Source of the DNA: an uncultured bacterium
Lineage (GTDB): Bacteria; Cyanobacteriota; Vampirovibrionia; Gastranaerophilales; Gastranaerophilaceae
Length of the DNA stretch: 6,614 nucleotides
Direction of reading: 5' to 3'
Assembly (NCBI GenBank): GCA_900555175.1
Contig: USJT01000060.1
Coordinates: 1 to 6,614 of the forward strand
This document shows positions 5,862 to 6,614 of this stretch, piece by piece (the stretch's first letter is position 1; every line of letters begins with the position of its first letter). Both the position numbers and the translations under genes were made by a program. The notes under the pieces were generated by a model. The model searched no databases and had not been told where the DNA came from. It saw only the letters and a list, made by a program, of their open reading frames with translations.

Positions 5862-6530
5862 TTAAACCATTGCGATTTCTCTTGGTTCTGAAGCAAATAC
5901 AACATCATTATTGTTGTTGTCTGTTGAATGATAAACATCTGCTAATACTTCATTTTTAATATTAGCCAAATCTTGTTGCATCAATCTTCTTGGAGAACCT
6001 TCTGCCATAGAGTTGTTTCTTAAAAGGTATGATGGGTGGAAAATTGTAATAGCTTTATAATCTTTTCCATCAACATTAATAGTCATCCATTGACCTCTAA
6101 CTTTTGATATTGTTTGTTTTTTGTCAAGTTGAACAAATGTTTTTAAAGCAGTAGCACCGCAAAGAATAATTGCTCTTGGGTTAATAATATCAATTTGGGC
6201 ATTTAAGAATTTTCTGCAAGCAGATTGTTCTTCTTCTGTCGGAACTCTGTTTTCAGGAGGTCTGCATTTTACAGTGTTGATGATATAAACATCTTCATCT
6301 CTTGAAATGCCTGCATCTGAGAGGAATTTATTTAAAAGCTGTCCGGCCCGTCCTACAAACGGTCTGCCTGTTTCATCTTCCATTTCTCCCGGAGCTTCTC
6401 CGATTAGAACAACTTTTGCTGTTGATGGATTTCCGTCAGAAAAAACAACATTCTTTCTGGTTTTTGCAAGTGCGCATCCTGTGCAGTTTTCACACTTAGA
6501 TCTTACTATCTCCAGACAATCTTTTTTCAT
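5862..6530 (-). CDS. udg: Family 4 uracil-DNA glycosylase ([4Fe-4S])
   Basis: 222 aa. It excises uracil from DNA, starting base-excision repair of deaminated cytosine. Family 4 features are all present: four iron-sulfur cysteines C16 and C19 (CTGCALAKTR), C89 (NTVKCRPPENR) and C105; catalytic motif 1 GEAPGEMED (44-52); FVGRAGQLLN (58-67); and motif 2 HPSYLLR with H165. The core ends near residue 195. The last 25 or so residues (with a run of four Asn and the C-terminus REIAMV) extend beyond the usual end and match nothing I know. The ATG at 6528-6530 is supported by GAGGAG on the minus strand (6541-6546), 10 nt upstream. It is convergent with the membrane protein gene, and its start overlaps a short frame entering from the right edge. 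Assignment is firm. Confidence 0.96.
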   Translation of the reverse strand: MKKDCLEIVRSKCENCTGCALAKTRKNVVFSDGNPSTAKVVLIGEAPGEMEDETGRPFVGRAGQLLNKFLSDAGISRDEDVYIINTVKCRPPENRVPTEEEQSACRKFLNAQIDIINPRAIILCGATALKTFVQLDKKQTISKVRGQWMTINVDGKDYKAITIFHPSYLLRNNSMAEGSPRRLMQQDLANIKNEVLADVYHSTDNNNNDVVFASEPREIAMV

Positions 6531-6614
6531 TTTTCTCTCTCTCCTCGTTATTTTTAAATAAACCTACATTATATTTTTTGCAATATCTCTTTAATTCTTT
6601 CATGATTATATCTG
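6496..6614 (-). CDS. Possible C-terminal end of an upstream gene, or a small ORF (partial)
   Basis: A frame open to the right window edge reads, on the minus strand, DIIMKELKRYCKKYNVGLF and then a charged Lys/Glu/Asn-rich tail to TAA at 6496-6498. It overlaps the first 35 nt of the glycosylase gene in another frame. It could be the tail of a larger upstream gene in an operon with udg, or a 35-aa protein from ATG 6601-6603, though no SD is visible there. The first half is amphipathic and protein-like. The second half is constrained by the udg SD (GAG GAG AGA GAG), so its composition is weak evidence. No family recognised. Confidence 0.3.
   Translation of the reverse strand, partial: DIIMKELKRYCKKYNVGLFKNNEEREKNEKRLSGDSKI
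6605..6610 (-). promoter_or_regulatory. Possible -10 box (TATAAT) for udg
   Basis: A perfect TATAAT on the minus strand would start transcription at about 6598, giving a leader of about 68 nt before the udg ATG, enough to contain its GAGGAG SD. Any -35 element lies beyond the window edge. If the frame entering from the right is a real gene tail, this box would be inside that gene and less likely to be used. Confidence 0.35.

Noticed and set aside
6302..6561. Two overlapping plus-strand open frames of 65 and 84 codons over the start of udg
   Set aside because: Antisense to conserved glycosylase motifs, with no family resemblance and no supporting context.

Overview
This is an AT-rich bacterial window (roughly one-third G+C by eye) carrying ordinary chromosomal housekeeping genes plus one lineage-type membrane protein. 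The style suggests a Melainabacteria/Vampirovibrionia (Gastranaerophilales-like) gut or environmental bacterium: very A/T-biased codons, a single long bifunctional Rel, a response-regulator/GAF histidine kinase, a family 4 uracil-DNA glycosylase and a Lys-rich multi-span protein of no recognised family. That assignment is inference from gene content and style, not a search result.

Left part (1-1605, minus strand): a receiver-GAF-histidine kinase gene that is broken by a frameshift near position 500. The N-terminal part (receiver-like domain, GAF, H-box) is in one frame. The rest of the DHp domain and the ATPase domain continue in another frame and run off the left edge. Upstream of it (1606-3822, minus) is a complete bifunctional (p)ppGpp synthetase/hydrolase, rel. 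Both minus-strand genes lack a visible Shine-Dalgarno and have promoter-like boxes only 6-9 nt before the ATG, so they look leaderless.

Middle (3823-4522): a 76-bp divergent intergenic region, then a small DUF167/YggU-family gene on the plus strand. A 336-nt stretch follows without a long gene. Its right half is the least expected part of the window. It holds a TATAAT box, a 21-codon frame with SD encoding HHLHHH, and a set of mutually exclusive RNA helices arranged like a 1-2-3-4 attenuator. These include a 21-bp rod with one bulge, and a long-range pairing that ends exactly at the SD of the next gene.

Right part (4523-6614): a 424-aa membrane protein of unknown function with three copies of a 'hydrophobic helix + PK' motif, a strong bidirectional terminator, then a convergent family 4 (Fe-S) uracil-DNA glycosylase. 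A frame open to the right edge overlaps the start of the glycosylase gene and may be the tail of an upstream gene.

Functionally the genes are not an obvious pathway: stringent response (rel), signal transduction (kinase), DNA repair (udg) and two poorly understood proteins. I see no mobile element, CRISPR array, tRNA or rRNA.
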